Shown: positions 1 to 12,145 of the stretch, piece after piece
Numbering within the stretch: the first letter of the stretch is position 1
How the letters are laid out: every line of letters starts with the position of its first letter
Source: Allacma fusca
Taxonomy: Eukaryota; Arthropoda; Collembola; Symphypleona; Sminthuridae
Direction of reading: 5' to 3'
NCBI GenBank assembly: GCA_947179485.1
Contig: OX359249.1
Coordinates: forward strand, 248,001 to 312,000
Length of the DNA stretch: 64,000 nucleotides
Position numbers and translations under genes: made by a program
Notes under the pieces: generated by a model
What the model saw: the letters and a program-made list of their open reading frames with translations, nothing else
Database searches by the model: none
What the model was told of the DNA's origin: nothing

Positions 1-548
1 AAAGTGCCTGGCAAACGAAAATTTTATTGCGTAAACTTTGTTCATGGGTTTGCTTGCTTTCATACATGTAAGATTTTTAATTAAATAATTTCGTCACGTA
101 ACACAAATACAGAAATGCATATATTATTGGTGGATTTGTAATAATTCAAATCAGATGGTTTCTCTATTGTATGAACGGATTACACTGATCCAACAATGCA
201 ATAATCTACTTTAATCTGTGTAAGGGAATTAAACCTTATACTAAACTATTTGAATATACATACATATTTTGATAATTCATTCATTGGACGGTCAGTCTGT
301 CATTGTAAATCATGCACTCCAAATTTACCCGGACCAATCTGTTCATCCAAAACAAATGTTTAAATTCTACTTACTCAAATCACTAATCCAATTCGAGCTT
401 TCAGATTTTTTGTCAATTCTCAAATCCAATTCAGGTTTTCGGAATTCATTTCGATAATCCGCTAATCCAGTCCGGAATTTCAGATTTTTATTCTTTAATC
501 TGTTAATTCAATCCAGTTAAATTGATTTTTTGTTATTAATCCCTTAAT
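1..548. repeat. Degenerate AATCCAATTC-word repeat fragment
   Basis: From about 130, and densely at 390-545, the sequence repeats variants of AATCCAATTC/TTTCAGATTTT. It looks like one more word-array element, but no terminal repeats were found in the window. Positions 1-120 show nothing recognisable. Confidence 0.4.
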
Positions 549-1516
549 CAGTGCTCGGCAAGGGTATGGGTAATACTCGGCTAAACGGGTATGGGTACTA
601 CCCGGGTACTTATTTTGTGTACCCAAACGATTCAGGGTACTACCCGTGTACACTTGTATCGGCTCAAAATTTTGGGTACGGATACGGGTATGGGTAATGG
701 GTACAGGTACAATGATTTGAAAATGAGTACAGTAAAAATGTATATAATGGCCGTTCATATAATGGATTCCTGTTAATAGTGGACACATTTTAATTCCCGG
801 TCCCACCTCCTATCCTTTAACATAGGAAACTCCCTCCATATAATGGTTTTCTATATAGTGGAAACCTGCTCATAGTGGACTACTGATTATACCCCTTCGG
901 TTAAAAATGCAGCTTGAAGGACCTGTATATAGTGGTCAACCAGTCAGAACGAAGGGATACAACTCGCGCGAACCCGAACCAATACCACAGCTGCTTGAGT
1001 TTAACTCAATTAAAGGCATTTGGACTACGTTTTTAAGTATTTGCAGCGGTTTCGTGTTGTATGTATATCTATGTACTACATCCTATTCTTATTTATATAT
1101 TAGGTCCATTGTGTTTAAGTACCTTGTTTCTTATTAGTGCTTTGCTATTGTGCTTATTTTAAATTACTTACTAGTGGCTTTCATGCATCATAATATACAT
1201 AATTATTAGTTGCGTTGCAAGTAATCAAATAATTTAGTAATGAGAGTTATCTTGCTGAAAAGCTAAAAATGGCCAAAAAAAACTTTGTCAGATTCGTGCT
1301 AGTATGCCTGTATGTGTATGTATTTATACAGTGACCCCTGACCACTATATACTTATATAGTGGTCCCTGTCTATAGTGGACAAATTTTGGTGTCCCTAGG
1401 AAAACCATTATATACAGGTTTTACTGTATATACCAACCGGGTACGGGTATAATGTGGTCATTTACTCGTACCCGCCAACGCCAACAGTGTACTCGAGTAT
1501 TTGAATACGTTGAGAA
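549..1516. mobile_element. GTACCCG-word hAT-like element, left end, interrupted
   Basis: The left end is CAGTGCTCGG at 549, followed by reiterated GGGTAC/GTACCCG to about 715. A Tigger-like element (730-1426) interrupts it, and the word array resumes at 1431-1480. The same terminal decamer starts the element at 26797. The matching right end was not found, so the 3' part is truncated or rearranged near 1490-1516. The right boundary given here is approximate. Confidence 0.6.
730..1426. mobile_element. Tigger/pogo-like non-autonomous element, TA-flanked
   Basis: The termini are inverted: left CAGTAAAAATGTATATAATGG and right, read inward, CAGTAAAACCTGTATATAATGG. Each is flanked by TA (728-729 and 1427-1428). 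The interior repeats TATAGTGG/CCACTATA words and has no transposase. A related copy lies at 30029-30916. TA target choice and CAGTA ends are typical of the Tigger/pogo branch of Tc1/mariner. Confidence 0.85.
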
Positions 1517-2846
1517 CAGTGATGCGATCGAACCGATTATTTCAAAACTCGATGTTGGTTCGTATTCGAATTCGGATTACCGATTCGAAGTATGTCTTCA
1601 AATCGAAGTTGGTTTTACAAAACCAAATCGAATAAATCAAGAATTCGAACAATTTATTCGAATCAAATATCAAAACTAGGTATCGATTGTTATTTCTTTC
1701 GAGTTATTCGGTTCGAAGTTGGTATCGAATCGGTTTTTTCGATTAATCGGTTAAGTATATCCATTCCTCAATTTATTTAGATAACAAAGTCTAAGATTTA
1801 ACAATTCTTGAAAATGATTTCGTAGCGACGAAGTGTTCTTTCGGCCCGAACTGTCGCGTCAATTGTCTGATACAATTGACTAAGAACTAATTGCTTTTGG
1901 GTTTTTATTTCTTAAACGAATCATAAAGTTGCTCGTGGTCCCGGATGACAATTTAACAAAGCTTGATCTATGTATATAAAAGTATTACCTACCATTAAAC
2001 GTTAGACACCTTGAGAATACTATGGAGGAGGTTAGGGCTTCTTTCGGGACTTGACGTCCCGAGGTTTTCAGGACGGGACCGGGATCGGCACAGTTTCGGG
2101 ACAAAATCTTTGTCCCCATTTTATTTCGGGACTGAATGGCGACGAACGTTTTTGTCCCGAGGATTTCGGGACTGAACAGAATTGTCGACCGGACAAAAAA
2201 TTGTCCCAGTAGAAGCCCTACTGGAGGGTTACAGTATAAGTATGTCTATTAAGTAATTTCAAAATATTTAGGAAGCTTATTTGCATTAAAATCTTACTTG
2301 AAGTATTTGCAATGATGTAAATTTTCTTTTAACGTAAAATGATTCTGGGCAACGGATAGGTTTTTTTCGGCGTTGCGGAGTATTCTCACAGCTTTCAGCG
2401 TCACTGGTGACAATATCAATGATATTTGCTTCCATGTATGTAATTTTAAATTTACGAAAATTAATTTTCAAGACGTTCAAAGTGTTGAGGTTGAGACTCT
2501 ACTTCCTCACTACATTCCTCATCAGCCAACGGTTACTCTCCTCGTGGTAAAAATACCGTGGGGTGTATAATTCGTTTATGGAATTTAAACTGTGGCGGGA
2601 ATTTGATTGTTCGAAAAACCAATTTCGAATACAAAGCGATTAAAAACAGAATCGGTATCGAAATTGGATTTTTAGTTTAACTAATCGGTTCGAACTTTAA
2701 TCGGTTTGATAAACCAACTTCGATTGTTCATTCCATTCGAATTATGTTCGGATTAACGCAACCGAACCGATAGCTCTTGGCTAATCGATTCGGTTCGTAT
2801 TCGAAATCGAACATTTCGATTATAATCGTAATCGGTCGCATCACTG
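1517..2846. mobile_element. hAT-like element with TTCGAATCGG word arrays; TSD GTTGAGAA
   Basis: The termini are CAGTGATGCGATCG at 1517 and CGGTCGCATCACTG ending at 2846, inverted. A perfect 8-bp duplication GTTGAGAA lies at 1509-1516 and 2847-2854. Both ends (1517-1780 and 2590-2835) are filled with variants of CGATTCGAA/TTCGAATCGG. There is no transposase. It carries a nested second element (2033-2220). It is the oldest layer at this site. Confidence 0.92.
2033..2220. mobile_element. GGGAC-word hAT-like element, 188 bp, nested
   Basis: The ends are TAGGGCTTCT and AGAAGCCCTA, inverted. The interior is made almost entirely of CGGGACxxxx and TTGTCCCG words. Flanking octamers match only partly (GAGGAGGT and CTGGAGGG, 5 of 8). 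It sits inside the element at 1517-2846, so it inserted later. Confidence 0.75.
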
Positions 2847-2854
2847 GTTGAGAA

Positions 2855-3975
2855 TTGAGACATTTTGATGAACTTTATAACCATCATGCCCGTACGTTGG
2901 AAACTTCTGTTATACTCTAACGTTTTTAGCCTTACAACCTACAGTACGTGTATTTTTTACTGTGTAGCTTTTAGGAAAAACGATTTAGAAAGTATAAATA
3001 AATAAACACGGAACAGGAATTATTATAACAAAATTGAAGTGGAGAAAAGGATTCACCGACGTTTTGTTTATAATGTAGTATTTTGTCACTAATTACATAA
3101 AGAGAAATACGTGCATGTTACTTCATTAGCCACAATGAATAAAATGTACACATAAGAGTTCTGGTGAGTAGGCTGGCTAATTGTAAGTTATTTTGTGTTA
3201 TTGGTAGTTGATTATCAGAAGGCGGACATTTGTAAAGAGATTCATGAGTTATATGTAGACAGATCTATTGAGGTGAGAAATTGAGTGGAAAGGGCCGTAT
3301 AAATTAAGAAGTGAAAAGTCGAGTCGAGAATCCCAAACAAAAACTGCAAATCGGGTATATCTGTGTACACAAGTGCATTTACGTATGAATCGGGTGCCAT
3401 AAAACGCTTCTCCCATAAGCCTATAAACAATCAAAGGGGAAATATATTTGACTTCCCTAATTTTTTGCAGTTTTTTTTAAAAGATTTTCTAAAATTAGTT
3501 CTATACTTGTAGCTCGAAACCATACAGCGGTCAAGAAAATAAAACAAAAACTTTGTTTTGCTATTTTGCTCACAAGTTTTGAAATCATTTAAAAGAAAAC
3601 GCTTGATGTCCTCATCTATCATAACATTTCCACGTTTATTAGCCTAGGGACCTGTTTGGTAATTGAAAGTCCGTGAAATTTTACGAATACAACAGAGGGT
3701 ATTTTACTTTTGAAAATTCAATAAAGAACTAAACCTTTAAAAGCATTCTTTTGGATAAAATACCGTGACAAAATTTGAGCAGCAAACGGGGAATATTTGG
3801 AAATGTGATATTTATTTTACCTCTACTCCTATGCCTATGAGGCAAATGTTTTACAATTTGTAAATATTTAGTGTATGTGGGGCATACTAAAAGACGTAAT
3901 ACTATGTAGTAATTCAATTTACTTTAAAGATCTTCACCTATTCCATTCTACTTTTTGTTTTTAAACACTTCTATG
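2855..3975. other. Unassigned intergenic DNA
   Basis: No gene, inverted termini or tandem array was recognised here. Open frames are short and AT-driven. Confidence 0.5.
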
Positions 3976-3978
3976 GGC

Positions 3979-4373
3979 AGTCGTTTGACGGATCTGCATG
4001 CATACAAGTTAATTTTATTTCTAATCGAAAACGCTTCTAGCTAGTCAAAATTACACATTAAGGTGTCATACATTATTACATACATATAACGCACTATTAC
4101 ATTTAAAAAAAAATCTGGATAAAGTACCCAGGTACGAGTACGGGTACGACACTGAGATACCCGAGTATGGGTACAATTTTCGAGTATTTTTCGGGTACGG
4201 GTACAATGCGAGTACAGGTACATGGTTTGAAATTACATTGCAGGTACATGTACGAAAAATGTGTACCCGGATACTCGGGTAGGGGTATGGATATCGATGC
4301 CAGATATTACAATACCCGCACTTCGGGTACGGATACGGGTACGGGTACCGAAATGTTAGTCAAACGATACTTA
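3979..4373. mobile_element. GTACCCG-word element, ends uncertain
   Basis: A dense array of GGGTACGGGTAC-type words lies at 4125-4352. Possible inverted ends are CAGTCGTTTGAC at 3979 and GTCAAACGATACTT near 4359-4372. No 8-bp duplication fits these ends, so the boundaries are provisional. Confidence 0.5.
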
Positions 4374-4375
4374 GC

Positions 4376-4740
4376 TCTTTTGGACTGAGCGAAAACACAG
4401 GGAGTGGAGTGAGAGTGGGACTGGTATGTATGAAAACTGTTGGGACTGAGACGGAGTGGGACTGTCGGATTGAAATGACTCAAGTGCAGGGACTGACCAC
4501 TGATTCGCCTACAATTACAATATTAAGCAATTTTAAATTTTAGCACCATATATTAAGGCCCAAGGATGGAAATTAGCGCCATTTTGTATCCTTGGGGACT
4601 GAGTGGGAGTTTGACGCAAGACTTTCATTGGGACTGACCTGAGCTAGACTCACACTGTCACTGTGGATAGCATAGGACTGCGTGGACTAAGTCTTCTACA
4701 GCGCTTCTTTCTGGGACTGATTGGGAGTGGGAGTTGGGAT
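4376..4740. repeat. GGGACTGAG-word array, left half
   Basis: Degenerate repeats of GGGACTGAG/GGGAGTG run up to the left duplication of the next element. They resume with inverse-oriented ACTCA/AGTCC words after 5548. The element at 4741-5547 therefore landed inside an older element of this word family. Confidence 0.6.
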
Positions 4741-5547
4741 CAGAGCTTCTGCCGGGGACGGGACGTCGGGACACTCGACGGACCGGGACGGGAGGGAGGG
4801 ACGGGACGGGGACAAAAAAAATGTCCCCATTATACCAGGGACGGGACGGCGACAAAACAAATTGTCCCCACTATATTCGGGACGGGACGGGGACAAAAAC
4901 AATTGTCCCTATTATATTCGGGACGGGACATGCTTTTTGGTTGTGTGTATAACGGGACGGGACGAGCAAGCATAGCAGAACAAGGATAACGTTTCAGCTT
5001 TAATGCTCATGAGTAAACTATTCTGTGAACACTATTTCACCGAATGTAAGACATTCGATTTTAGGTTGTAGAAAATGAGGCTTGCTGCTCAAAAAGTTAA
5101 GGAAGAATCTTGGAGCCACGATTCTATAAATGTGTTTTTTATGTTTTTGGTACAAATATTTTTTGTACGAAGTTTTCCTCATGTTCCGATTTTCGGTATG
5201 AGAATGTCGACAACTGTTTTCAGTAATTATCGGGACGGTACAGGAATTTTGTTCACATGCCACGATTTTCGGGACCGGGAACAATATTTTTGTTAAATTT
5301 TGGGGGCGGGACCGGGGACAACGTTTTTTAAAAATTTTGGGGACGGGACGGGGACAAGATTTTTGTCCCCATGTCCCGACTTTCGGGACGGGACCGGGGA
5401 CAACGTTTTTATAATTTTTTGGGGACGGGACGGGGACATAGTTTTTGTCACCGTGTCCCGATTGTCGGGACGGGACTGGGGACAAATGTTTTGAAAAAAT
5501 ATCGGGACGGGGACGGGACAAGAATTTTGTCCCCAACAGAAGCTCTG
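4741..5547. mobile_element. GGGACGGGGACA-word hAT-like element; TSD GTTGGGA(T/G)
   Basis: The ends are CAGAGCTTCTG (4741) and CAGAAGCTCTG (to 5547), perfectly inverted. The flanking octamers are GTTGGGAT and GTTGGGAG (7 of 8). The left arm (4755-4960) and right arm (5230-5535) are packed with CGGGACGGGGACA and TTGTCCCC words. The interior of about 250 bp is unrelated. Long open frames here are a by-product of the repeats. Confidence 0.9.
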
Positions 5548-5770
5548 GTTGGGAGTGACAAACTTGAGACTTTACTAACATTAAACTCGAATAAGGACTG
5601 AAACATATGAAGACTATGCATTACTCATGTCCGCTACTAGTAGGGAGTATGTAGGTGTACAGATTGCAAATTTTTGATTACACTTTACACACTATGACAC
5701 AATACACACGGAGTCCAACTGCATCTCAAACTCATCTGAGGTCCTCAACTGACTCCATACGCACTCACAA
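5548..5770. repeat. ACTCAGTCC-word array, right half
   Basis: The continuation of the array interrupted by the element at 4741-5547. Words such as GGACTGA, ACTCAT, GGAGTCC and TGACTCC recur loosely. No terminus was found. Confidence 0.4.
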
Positions 5771-5971
5771 GTTTGTATGTACATTAAATGGAGTACTGTT
5801 TTAAAGAAGGTCAGGTCTTCTCACGTTCACACTCCAATGTGATGCACTATATAGAATGCAGATACTTCATAGATATGCAACACTAGACGAAAACCTTGCG
5901 TCATAGGGTCTTTACTCCGGGGGATGGGGTACAAACCTTATTTTGTAATAAAAGGTATTATGTATTATCCT

Positions 5972-6100
5972 CAGGGGTGGGTTTACGGGGAGGCCCACCC
6001 TGGCCCAGCCAGGGTAAAAAATTGTACGATGTGTAAAGGTCCACAGATCTATTTTGAGGGTTAGGGCCAGGGTAAAAATTCTTTTATTAATCCACCCCTG
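5972..6100. mobile_element. 129-bp hAT-like MITE; TSD ATTATCCT
   Basis: The ends are CAGGGGTGGGTTTA and TTAATCCACCCCTG. A perfect 8-bp duplication ATTATCCT lies at 5964-5971 and 6101-6108. The interior has GGCCCACCCTGG and AGGGCCAGGGTAAAAA. A second copy lies at 44401-44568. Confidence 0.93.
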
Positions 6101-6289
6101 ATTATCCTTGTATTTGGCATGCCGGGGTCGTAAAACCTATCGTGAACTTTATTCATTCAACCCCACTACAACGTAATTATGAGAGTCATCGCACGGACGT
6201 TATGTCAGAGCGGTCAGGGGGATACAGAGACCTGCTCGAAATGGTCCATAACTTAAAGAGTGTCCGATAGCCCAGATTTACCTTGGTTC

Positions 6290-6735
6290 TTTAATTAAAA
6301 GGGGAATGAAGCTTGCTGATCTTGTGTTGTATCAAAAAATTACTGGTTTTCACACTTTTTAAATTTAAAAATCGTCACTTCGCAACCATTTATTGGTCCC
6401 CTGAAGGGGTGATACTACGAAGGAGCTGCGCTAGCGCTGTGTAACTCCGAAAAGACTTGATCGATTAAGTTCGTATAAAAACTTCCAACATTTATTCCTG
6501 GAGACAGCATGTACCAATTTCAAACAAAATCGAATAACGGGTATCTGAGTTTTCAAAAAACCCGAATAAGTCCAAAACGGTTTGATCTATTCAGTTCATC
6601 TAAAAATTTTCAAAATGCCTGGACACTGTGTGTGCCAACTTTCAAGAAAATTTAATAACGGGGTTTTGAGCTATAATGTAGCTGTTCCTAAAAATCCGGG
6701 TAAGGGAGTGTGCACATATTACGTTTCATTTATAG
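6290..6735. repeat. Dispersed repeat resembling a retroelement tail
   Basis: Two loosely repeated units (about 6440-6550 and 6560-6680) share 'caatttcaaacaaaatcg-aataacggg' type text with GATC-TATTCAGTT context. Similar 'accgatttcaa...gaaattggt' text occurs at 10040-10130 and 43140-43560. No coding part was seen. Confidence 0.4.
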
Positions 6736-6744
6736 GGGAGGGAG

Positions 6745-7912
6745 CAGTGGTCGGACTTTGACTCATCAATACAATACTGTATCGCTATTTTTGTACAGTT
6801 GCCTTTTCCTGTGCTGTGCTTTAGTGTAGTCTGGATATGATAATTGTTTCAATACAATGCTTTACTGTTAAAAGCACATCGGAATATTTGTCAATACTCT
6901 GCTGTACTCTAACTAGTTTTGCAAAAAAAGCCATCAACACACTTCTGTACTATACTAGTTGTACAAAAATAGTTATCAATACTGTACTTGACCCATAGCT
7001 GTAAGTATATATTTCTCAATATGGTATTATTGACCAGCAACATTCGACTAATATTCTGCAGTAGAAGCTGTTTTTGGATGAATGCAATGAAATATTTAAT
7101 ATTTTGGTGGTACATGAAAGTACATGTTAACGTAATAAAACGCTTAATTTAGTTATTAGGAAAACCGAGTCTTAAGACAAGTAAACATGCACATCGCTTG
7201 ACGTTGCTTTCGAACACATTAATGACTAACCCTTTGATGGTATTTAGCTTTGAAAATTCGATGTAAAGGAAAATAGCTCCTTGTACACTTTGGGGAGTTT
7301 CACAGATGCTCCATCAACTCTGTTTTCATTTTCTTTTAAAGTATACCTTTGATCTTCATGATCAGATGTATTTATTTTTATTTGTATTATCTTGTTTTAT
7401 AATGTGGTCCTTAGTTTGACGTTTCCTAATATTTGCAGAATTATCAAGTACTTTTTTAATAGATTTGCCTCCATTTCTTGGGAAGTTATAGGTTAAAACT
7501 TATTTATGGCTGAATATTCTGTACGGAGTGTCTCAGACTCTTTCAGAATTACAGCAATAATCACAAATATTGTCCGCTTGTCATGCTGCTTTCGATTGTC
7601 GTTTTAATGTCGTATGCTAATTGTCTGACATAAGTTGTTCGCCAGTAAATTTACTAGATGGGGTCCTTTGCATGTATCAATAATTTGCTGTACTTTATAT
7701 GATTTTGTATTATTTACATCAATACGTTCCTTTGCTTTACTTGTTTTTATGGCTACAGCGGCTTTTCAATACTGTGCCAATAGTTCATGTTATGAATAGG
7801 TGTAGATACTGTACTCTGCTTTATTTACGAAACATAATGATCATACGTTGCTGTAACAATGCTGTACTTTTATCAATACTGTACTTAAAAGTACAGTACA
7901 GTCCGACCATTG
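6745..7912. mobile_element. hAT-like element with CAATACTGTACT word arrays; TSD GGAGGGAG
   Basis: The left end is CAGTGGTCGGACT and the right end is AGTCCGACCATTG. A perfect 8-bp duplication GGAGGGAG lies at 6737-6744 and 7913-7920. The arms (6765-7010 and 7670-7900) repeat CAATACTGTACT/AGTACAGTA words. The interior of about 650 bp has no recognised coding sequence. Confidence 0.9.
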
Positions 7913-7955
7913 GGAGGGAGGGGGGCTTGAAGCTGATGATTTTGTGTATACCAAG

Positions 7956-8827
7956 TAGGGTTGGTCATATCGTTACCTTTCGAAATATCGTTAATATCGT
8001 TATCGTTCACAAAAATAATCCCGATAACGATATGGTAGAACGATAAAAACGATATACAATATAAATTGAAATAATAATGAAATTAAGCAGTAAACGTATT
8101 CAATAAGTATTTAATTTATTAAAAGTTACATAAGCAATGTAAATAAGCCGAAATAATGCCTCATTTTCACTTATTCATTTTTCCAAATATCTGTTTAACC
8201 ATTCCTTCTAGTGCTCGGGCTAATCCAATTCTGAATTGGAAATTTTCGGTTCAGTTCAATTCAATTCACTAATTTTTCGATTTAGTTCAAGATGAAACTG
8301 AATCGATTGATTCAGTTCATAACATTGAATTAAATTGAATCGTTTTCCTTGAAAGTTCAAACGATTCATTCTGCCCCAAAAATTTAAGCAACAGATTTAC
8401 CGTTTACAAGCTGTCCAGATCCTAAAAGTAACGATCTGTACCCTTAGTTTAACTTCCTTGTGTTGTGTGCTTGGAAAATACTGCTTTCGTGTCTAGAAAG
8501 CGTATTCTTTAAGTTTACATGCGAAAACCGTTGTTTTCGATTCAGTTAAATTCAAAAATTTGAACTGAAATGAAATGAATTAATTTTTACTGAACTGAAT
8601 TGAACGGTTTTGACCACTCCTTCCGGTTCAGATGACACTTTCTAGGGCATGAAATACGTCAGATGGTCACAGTATGCAATTTTTGACTATTTTACCTTCT
8701 TAGAACGATATTAAAGTAGCCCGATATATCGTGTGAAATATACGAGAATTATCGTAGCATATCGTTCCTCCAAATCGGACGATATTAACGATAATATCGT
8801 ATCGTTATATCGGTATGACCAACCCTA
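7956..8827. mobile_element. hAT-like element with CGATATCGTT word arrays; TSD ATACCAAG
   Basis: The ends are TAGGGTTGGTCAT and ATGACCAACCCTA, perfectly inverted. A perfect 8-bp duplication ATACCAAG lies at 7948-7955 and 8828-8835. The arms (7968-8055 and 8700-8815) consist of ATATCGTTATCGTT words in both orientations. A GAACTGAA-word element (8209-8615) is nested inside. Confidence 0.95.
8209..8615. mobile_element. GAACTGAA-word hAT-like element, nested
   Basis: It starts TAGTGCTCGGGC. Near-matching octamers ATTCCTTC (8201-8208) and ACTCCTTC (8616-8623) flank it. The right terminus (TTTTGACCACT) is eroded and may extend to 8618. The interior repeats GGTTCAGTTCAATTCA and GAACTGAAATGAA words. 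The start resembles the elements at 38713 and 42159. Confidence 0.75.
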
Positions 8828-8835
8828 ATACCAAG

Positions 8836-10760
8836 GCGGGATGGGGGTAACCTTGATGATGATGTTTCACATATTCTCACAAAAGTGCAAGGAATGAACA
8901 GGGATAATTGATAGACTCAGTGTTTTTTGCAGCAAACTTTTATTGCTGAAAGACCACTGATACATTTTATAAACATACGTAAGTGATACATTAGTTCAAA
9001 TCTCTGGCAACCATGAGCATCTCCAAAACTTTTGGCTTACGCAGGAATGGTTACAAAATCATGTCTGTCAATCTCAGTGTGTTTTGAAAATAATTCGTTC
9101 TCACGATCCAAGTTACGTCGCCTTTGCCCTAACAATACTACAAGCACAAGCGCTGACAGTGTCAACTGTGAACAAGCTCGTGACATTACAGGAAGTGTTG
9201 AAATAAAGGAAGCCAGCCAGCATGTGTTATGCATTTTACAATTATTCCTGTAAGCACCACAATCATAACAAACTTGTGATCCTAAAAATTCTCAAAAAAT
9301 TAGTTTAGAATGGCGCCAAAATATACTTTAGACAAACTGTTGGCCAAAATAAATTTGGTGTGCCTAAAATACAAATTCTCAGTATGTTTTGCAAATAATG
9401 TGTTGTCATCCCAGTTGCTGTAGTCCCTGGCGAGGAACTTCTACTGAACTTTATCCCGGCTCCCGTGCTCTTTAAGCAGGATGTTTCTGGAATTCTAATT
9501 TGTAACTATCGATTCATCTGTCTACTTTGGCTGTTTGTCATGCTAAATGTCTGAAAACTATCTCCTATGTCTACTACTACCCGAGCATTCAAGACAACCT
9601 TGAAAGTTAAACCTTGCATATATGCAATCACTATTTTTCTAGCCAAATTGGATATGAATCCCACAAAACAGCCGGTCATAGAAGTTCGTTAGAAAGCATC
9701 TCGAAAAGCATTGAATATGTTACTCAAAGTTATCAAATGTGGGGTTAGACAGCATGTGTAGCAGAGTATTCGTCGGACTCACCGGTGGAAATAATTGGAA
9801 ATGTTGCTGACTGGAATCAGATCGAATTTGCCCATATTACTGACGTTAAAAGTTCATTTTAAAGAAATAATAATAGGCTCTTTGCAAAAACAGCAATTGC
9901 TATTTTGCGTTTGTCTGCGAAGGGGAAACTAAAATAATATGGCCGCGATCTCAAGTTTCCCCACCTGTAATCATTTATTGGTCTTTTTTATTATTTTCCT
10001 TTTTCTTCCTTCAAAATTTATTTTTTTCGCACGAACACGCTGACCGATTTCAATCAATAACTAACTACACGTTTTTGACACCAACAATGATAAAAAAAAT
10101 TTTGAACGAAATTGGTCAAGTAGTTTTTGTCTGTGTTTTTGCTTTGATGACGTTTACAGGGGAGGGGGGGTCAAGGAAAAATGACTTTAGGTCCAAAAAT
10201 GTTTGACACAATGAGTTCAATGTAAATCGAGTTTAATCGAGTTTGCACACGTCGGTCATACGGACGTACATAATAAAGGCGCTGTGCTGATTGTGAGTGC
10301 TGCCCTAAGAAAATAAGAAGCTACCCCACACGCACGCCAGCACATTTTATAACAGCATACAGACACAAATTGCAAAACAGAAGTCACTCCATCATTTTAC
10401 AACTTCTTCAAATTATTTTCGATCCTATACAGCGAGTAGTTTGCCCACGAGATACAATAGCTTAATGTAAGTTAAACACATGCAAATACATACATACAGA
10501 CACTGGGATGTTAAGCTTGCGACATAATCAGATCTGTCGCTTAAATTAAACTGTCTTTCATATTAACCGACAGATGACACGCGAACTCGCACCTCGCACA
10601 GGCGTATTTTCAATATGAGTGTAAACGATTAAAAAAAACGAGCAATTTTACATTGCTTTAAAAATTGTGTGTGCATACTGATTGCGATTATAAAGCGGAA
10701 ATTTTAGTTAACTGTTAGATCAATATAATACCAATACTGCAAAATGGGTTGTGTATGTAC
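8836..10760. other. Unassigned intergenic DNA
   Basis: No gene was supported. A G-rich run occurs at 8837-8850. A retroelement-tail-like text (accgatttcaa ... attggtcaagtagtttttg) lies at about 10040-10130. The small open frames around 9030-9250 on both strands have no recognisable motif. Confidence 0.5.
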
Positions 10761-10769
10761 CGTAGGGTA

Positions 10770-11090
10770 TGAATATGCCCTGCAGTTTTTGCCCGCATAG
10801 CTAAAAATGCCTGCCCACAAGTCCAGTTTATTTGAATGTGGACAGCTTTTGAAAATGCCCTGTTTTTCGGCATTTTTGACATTTTAATTCCGTGTGTTAC
10901 TGAAAAATAGTTTTCTGAGCACCAAAATTGAATGACTAGCTTAGATTCAGTATATTCAGCCAAACATATGTAGGGGGCGCAGCGCAGGTAAAGTCACAAA
11001 TGTGAATGTCTCTGCTTGTTCGTTAATGTTATAGCTGTAGCTGTAGAAACAATGACAGCCAATTCAATTTATTTTCAATGGCTTGAGGTG
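10770..11090. repeat. Dispersed repeat, copy 1
   Basis: It shares long blocks with 23700-23925: 'agcttttgaaaat', 'tagcttagattcagt' and 'gacagccaattcaatttattttcaatg'-type text in the same order. Neither copy shows coding sequence or clear termini. Confidence 0.65.
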
Positions 11091-11990
11091 ATATAATTTA
11101 TCACGCTCATGAAAATAATATTGCACACATAGTTACAGTTACATCATCATTGACGTTTTCTTTCGGACGTTGATGATTTCCCGTGAAGTAAAAATATCTG
11201 AGACTGCAACGGTGTTTACATTATTTGTATTAATCAATAATTATTTCAGTTTAGTAAACATATGTTTAGTCTGCATCTTTTAACTGTACAAATATACAAG
11301 CCCCAATAATTAAGCGGGGATTTTGTTATCTATGTTAACATTGAACTTACAATTAGCGTTACAGTTGTTAATTTTAGTTTTTGCTCTAACTTTACAGTAT
11401 TTCCATATTTATTGCCCTTTGATTCAATTGTAAGTTAATCCCTCCACAATGGCATCCTCTCTTCTAATTTGTCTTTAATAATTAATTACTAATAACTATC
11501 AGTATTATTACTTGAGCTTTCGCTCAAAGTTTACTGGGCCTTTATATTCAGTGCTTTATGATTGATTTTCTTATGTTTATGACTCCTGAAAGGCATGAGC
11601 TCAATGACTACGTTACTTTACGTTAAATGTTCAAATACTTACTTGACAGAGCATGCTTCGGGAGCGACTGTCAAAATCAAAAAACTACAATACATTTTTA
11701 TTCGGATTCCTAAATTTCCCCATCAATTCTAGCTTATTCCCAATGTATTTAAAATGTTCCCTTATCCCTATCGCATTAAGTTTTCCCTGTCTTAACGCAT
11801 TAATCCACTCTTATCTCTAACACGACATTCGCTATCAATAAGGCAAAAAGCTGTCCCTATCAAAAGCTCAATAAGCTGTTCGTTTCAATAGCGCAAAAAG
11901 CTCTCCTTGTCAATAGCGTAAAGTTACAATTAGTGCGACAGACGCACGTCTACACGCACCCGCATTTTATAATATTAAAGATAGTGAAAA
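11091..11990. other. Unassigned DNA with loose repeats
   Basis: The stretch 11820-11940 repeats a loose unit of 'caataagctgtcc/caatagcgcaaaaagct'. No gene or element ends were recognised. Confidence 0.4.
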
Positions 11991-12145
11991 CGTAATAACG
12001 GTACAGGTACAGGTTCAAGAAAATTGTGCTCAGATACTCAAGTACGGGGTATGGGTACAGGTTCAAAAAATCCATGTACCCATGATTCAGGTACAGGTTC
12101 AGTACCAGCTACAACATTTTTGTACCCATACGAGGCACTAGTCTG
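11991..12145. repeat. GTACCCG-word fragment
   Basis: An array of GGTACAGGTTCA and GTACCCAT words. It ends near 12141 with CGAGGCACTA, a plausible right terminus (inverse TAGTGCCTCG). No duplication was found. Confidence 0.5.

Noticed and set aside
5018-5581. 187-aa open frame on the minus strand
   Set aside because: It is the translation of the GGGAC/TCCCG word arm of a hAT-like element (proline/arginine/serine repeats), not a protein gene.
7699-8046. 115-aa open frame
   Set aside because: It runs across the right arm of one hAT-like element, its duplication and the left arm of the next; purely repeat-derived.
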